The notes under the pieces are model-generated. The model did no database searches and was not told where the DNA came from. It saw nothing but the letters and a program-made list of their open reading frames with translations. From UBA10649 sp963749905 (GTDB lineage: Bacteria; Actinomycetota; Actinomycetes; S36-B12), in assembly GCA_963749905.1 (NCBI GenBank), contig CAVVOF010000003.1:434001-498000 (forward strand): 64,000 bases of DNA. Direction: 5' to 3'. The position numbers and the translations under genes were made by a program. The stretch's first letter is position 1, and each line of letters opens with the position of its first letter. This document shows positions 61,595-64,000 of the stretch, piece after piece.

Positions 61595-63775
61595 ATGGCC
61601 ACGGCCCTCGCGCTGTGGGACGATCCCTCTGTGACAACGCATGACACATCCGCCCCACCCGTCGAGGCCGCCGGCTCGCCCGTCAGCGCGGCCGAGGACC
61701 CCGTCGAGGCCCCCCTGCCGCCCGACCGCTTCCTCGACCGCGAGCTGTCATGGCTGGCCTTCAACCAGCGGGTACTGGAGCTGGCCGAGGACCCCACCCT
61801 CCCCGTGCTGGACCGTGCCAAGTTCATCGCGATCTTCGCGAGCAATCTGGACGAGTTCTTCATGGTGCGGGTGGCCGGCCTCAAGCGCCGCATCGCCACG
61901 GGCATCGCCGTCCGCGCAGCGAGCGGCTACACCCCGCGCGAGGTGCTGGAGAACATCTGGTCCAAGGCCCACGGCCTGCAGTTGGAGCAGACCCAGTTGT
62001 TCCACCGCGAGGTGCTGCCCGATCTCGAGGCCGAGGGGATCTCGCTCCTGCACTTCGACGAGTTGACGCCGTCCGAGAAGGCGGACGTCGAGCAGTTCTT
62101 CGACGCCAAGGTCTTCCCCGTGCTCACCCCGCTCGCGGTCGATCCGTCGCACCCGTTCCCCTACATCAGCGGCCTGTCCCTCAACCTCGCGGTCGTCGTG
62201 CGCAACCCGATCACCGGAACCGAGCTGTTCGCCCGCGTCAAGGTCCCACCGCTGCTGCCCCGGTTCGTTGAGGTGAACCCCTCACGGTTCGTTCCGCTCG
62301 AGGACATCATCGCCGCACACCTGGACAAGCTCTTCCCGGGAATGGAGATCGGGCAGACCCACGCCTTCCGCGTGACGCGCAATGAGGACGTCGAGGTCGA
62401 GGAGGACGACGCGGAGAACCTTCTCCAGGCGCTCGAGCGCGAGCTCATGCGCCGCCGCTTCGGTCCGCCGGTTCGCCTCGAGGTCGAGGAGTCCGTCGAC
62501 CCGCACGTGCTCGAACTGCTCGTCGACGAACTCGGCATCACCGAGCAGGAGGTCTTCCGGCTGCCCGGCCCGCTCGACCTGACCGGGCTGTGGACCCTCT
62601 ACGCGCTGGATCGCCCGGACCTCAAGCAGCGCACCTTCGTGCCCAAGACCTCCGCGCAGCTGAGCGAGGTCGAGTCGGCGTCGGCTCCCGACGTGCTCGC
62701 CGTCATGAAGGAGCGCGACGTGCTCCTCCATCACCCGTACGACTCGTTCTCCACCAGCGTCCAGCTCTTCCTCGAGCAGGCCGCGCGGGACCCGAATGTG
62801 CTGGCCATCAAGCAGACCCTGTACCGCACGTCGGGCGACTCCCCCATCGTCGACGCCCTCATCTCGGCGGCGCAGCGCGGCAAGCAGGTGCTGGCCCTGG
62901 TCGAGATCAAGGCTCGCTTCGACGAGCAGAACAACATCGAGTGGGCGCGCAAGCTCGAGGAGGCCGGGGTCCACGTCGTCTATGGACTCGTCGGCCTCAA
63001 GACGCACGCCAAGCTGTCGATGGTGGTCCGCGACGACGGCGATCAGCTCCGGCGGTACTGCCACGTCGGCACCGGCAACTACCACCCCAAGACCGCGCGA
63101 CTGTACGAGGACTTCGGCCTGCTCACCTGTGACCCGTCGGTGGGCGAGGACGTGTCGAACCTCTTCAACGTGCTGTCCGGCTACTCGATGAACACCCAGT
63201 ACCAACGGTTTCTCGTAGCTCCGCACTCAGTGCGGACCGGCCTAGTGGAGCGCATCGAGAAGGAGATCGAGCACCGGCGCGAGGGTCGCCTGTCTGGGAT
63301 CCGCTTCAAGTGCAACTCCATTGTCGACGAGGAGGTCATCGACGCCCTCTACCGCGCCTCGAGGGCCGGCGTGCCCGTCGACGTCTGGGTACGAGGCATC
63401 TGCGCCATCCGGCCCGGCGTGGCCGACATGAGCGAGAACGTCCGGGTCATCAGCATCCTGGGCAGGTTCCTCGAGCACTCTCGCGCCTTCTGCTTCGAGA
63501 ACGGCGGCAATCGCGAGGTCTGGATCGGCTCCGCCGACCTGATGCACCGCAATCTGGATCGCCGCGTCGAGACGCTGGTCCGCCTCGCCGACCCGGAGGA
63601 GGCCGCCGACGTCGAGTCTCTCTTCGACTTCGCCTTCGATCCGGGGACCTCCCGGTGGTCGCTCGGTCCGGACGGCACGTGGACCCGGCATCTCATCGGT
63701 CCGGACGGCGAGCCGCTCGTGGACTACCAGGAGTCACTCATCGCCCTGAAGCGCAAGCGGCTCTTCGCCCCGTGA
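61595..63775 (+). CDS. ppk1: Polyphosphate kinase 1
   Basis: Membrane-associated enzyme that makes polyphosphate from ATP. 726 aa with all PPK1 domains: N domain (FLDRELSWLAFNQRVLELA, FFMVRVAGL), H domain, and C1/C2 phospholipase-D-like domains. The phospho-His is expected in GLKTHAKLSMVV (equivalent to E. coli His435), and a second conserved His in CHVGTGNYHPKTARLYED. ATG 61595 lacks a good ribosome site; an in-frame GTG at 61631 is an alternative. It overlaps the CYTH gene by 4 nt, typical of polyphosphate gene pairs. Confidence 0.97.
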   Translation: MATALALWDDPSVTTHDTSAPPVEAAGSPVSAAEDPVEAPLPPDRFLDRELSWLAFNQRVLELAEDPTLPVLDRAKFIAIFASNLDEFFMVRVAGLKRRIATGIAVRAASGYTPREVLENIWSKAHGLQLEQTQLFHREVLPDLEAEGISLLHFDELTPSEKADVEQFFDAKVFPVLTPLAVDPSHPFPYISGLSLNLAVVVRNPITGTELFARVKVPPLLPRFVEVNPSRFVPLEDIIAAHLDKLFPGMEIGQTHAFRVTRNEDVEVEEDDAENLLQALERELMRRRFGPPVRLEVEESVDPHVLELLVDELGITEQEVFRLPGPLDLTGLWTLYALDRPDLKQRTFVPKTSAQLSEVESASAPDVLAVMKERDVLLHHPYDSFSTSVQLFLEQAARDPNVLAIKQTLYRTSGDSPIVDALISAAQRGKQVLALVEIKARFDEQNNIEWARKLEEAGVHVVYGLVGLKTHAKLSMVVRDDGDQLRRYCHVGTGNYHPKTARLYEDFGLLTCDPSVGEDVSNLFNVLSGYSMNTQYQRFLVAPHSVRTGLVERIEKEIEHRREGRLSGIRFKCNSIVDEEVIDALYRASRAGVPVDVWVRGICAIRPGVADMSENVRVISILGRFLEHSRAFCFENGGNREVWIGSADLMHRNLDRRVETLVRLADPEEAADVESLFDFAFDPGTSRWSLGPDGTWTRHLIGPDGEPLVDYQESLIALKRKRLFAP

Positions 63776-64000
63776 CCACCCCGACCACGCACCGCGAGGT
63801 GGAGCACAAGTTCCGCGTCCATGCGATGTTCGACCTGCCTGACTTCGTTGCTGCCGGGATCGCCCCGGCTGCCGAGTCGAGCCCGACGTTCGTGATGCAT
63901 GCCGTCTACCACGACACGGCCGACCTGACGCTGTTCCGCTGGGGAGTAACCCTGCGCCGCCGAGAGGGTGGGTCCGACGAGGGGTGGCACATGAAGCTGC
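63772..64000 (+). CDS. CYTH-domain protein, probably CYTH-CHAD (3' end outside window)
   Basis: GTG 63772 overlaps the ppk1 stop (GTGA). The visible 76 codons read EVEHKFRV (the ExExK metal/triphosphate motif), VYHDTADLTLFRWGVTLRRREGG, the first strands of a CYTH triphosphate tunnel. Such genes next to ppk1 often carry a C-terminal CHAD domain that binds polyphosphate; that part lies beyond the window. Confidence 0.85.
   Translation, partial: MTTPTTHREVEHKFRVHAMFDLPDFVAAGIAPAAESSPTFVMHAVYHDTADLTLFRWGVTLRRREGGSDEGWHMKL

Overview
The window is high-GC chromosomal DNA from an actinobacterium (Actinomycetota). The evidence is mycothiol genes (mshA, mshD), CarD, RegX3/SenX3, GroEL ending in GGMDF, an orphan GlnR-type regulator, DUF3263, DUF2516 and DUF4395 proteins, frequent GTG/TTG starts and many 4-nt ATGA/GTGA gene overlaps. 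Several blocks keep the gene order known from Mycobacterium (carD-ispD-ispF-cysS-rlmB; senX3-regX3; mshA-ybjN-gpm; XRE-hbhA-DUF2516; thioredoxin/glnR/mshD). I cannot name the genus.

Layout. 1-15.1 kb is alpha-glucan/maltodextrin uptake and breakdown: a lipoprotein binding protein (cut by the window start), an MsiK-type ATPase, groEL under two tandem CIRCE operators, then a long leftward cluster malE-malF-malG-GH13-malK-amylase-second malE-like gene. LacI-type operators lie at both promoter regions. 15.1-16.3 kb holds DUF3263 and a CPBP protease. 16.4-22.3 kb is a tightly overlapping kynurenine-degradation operon (formamidase, kynureninase, KMO, RidA-type deaminase, 3-hydroxyanthranilate dioxygenase, ACMSD) followed by a MOSC gene. 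22.3-25.7 kb has a damaged VapB-VapC fusion, an ABC exporter whose permease is a tandem duplication, and tRNA-Thr(TGT).

25.7-35.9 kb looks like an amine (probably ethanolamine) assimilation island: ethanolamine-type permease, an ABC pair, a GlnA4/PuuA-type gamma-glutamyl ligase, aldehyde dehydrogenase, SDR, DinB-like protein, PuuD-type hydrolase and a LacI regulator. 35.9-39.5 kb is a DUF4032 kinase-like gene overlapping two CPA2 antiporters. 39.5-44.7 kb is rlmB, cysS, a PPOX flavoprotein, a secreted protein, ispF, ispD and carD. 44.8-54.6 kb contains a lipoprotein, regX3/senX3 divergent from phoU across PHO-box-like 11-mers, mshA, ybjN-like, gpmA, an AlaX-like gene, a macrodomain, DUF2516, an HbhA-like repeat protein, its XRE neighbour and an asparaginase. 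54.6-64 kb has dtd, a GNAT gene, ygfZ, fur, nitrobindin, DUF4395, thioredoxin, a hydrolase, glnR-like, mshD, ppk1 and a CYTH gene cut by the window end. The only gene-free stretch over 300 bases is 944-1271.

Two themes stand out. First, very long, nearly perfect palindromes sit against stop codons. They include a 70-bp perfect palindrome and two copies of one hairpin with identical 24-bp arms and different 18-nt loops. Second, five otherwise intact genes (GH13, vapBC, lacI, one antiporter, mshD) carry single-base frameshifts, several in short homopolymers. This may mean uncorrected assembly indels rather than gene decay.
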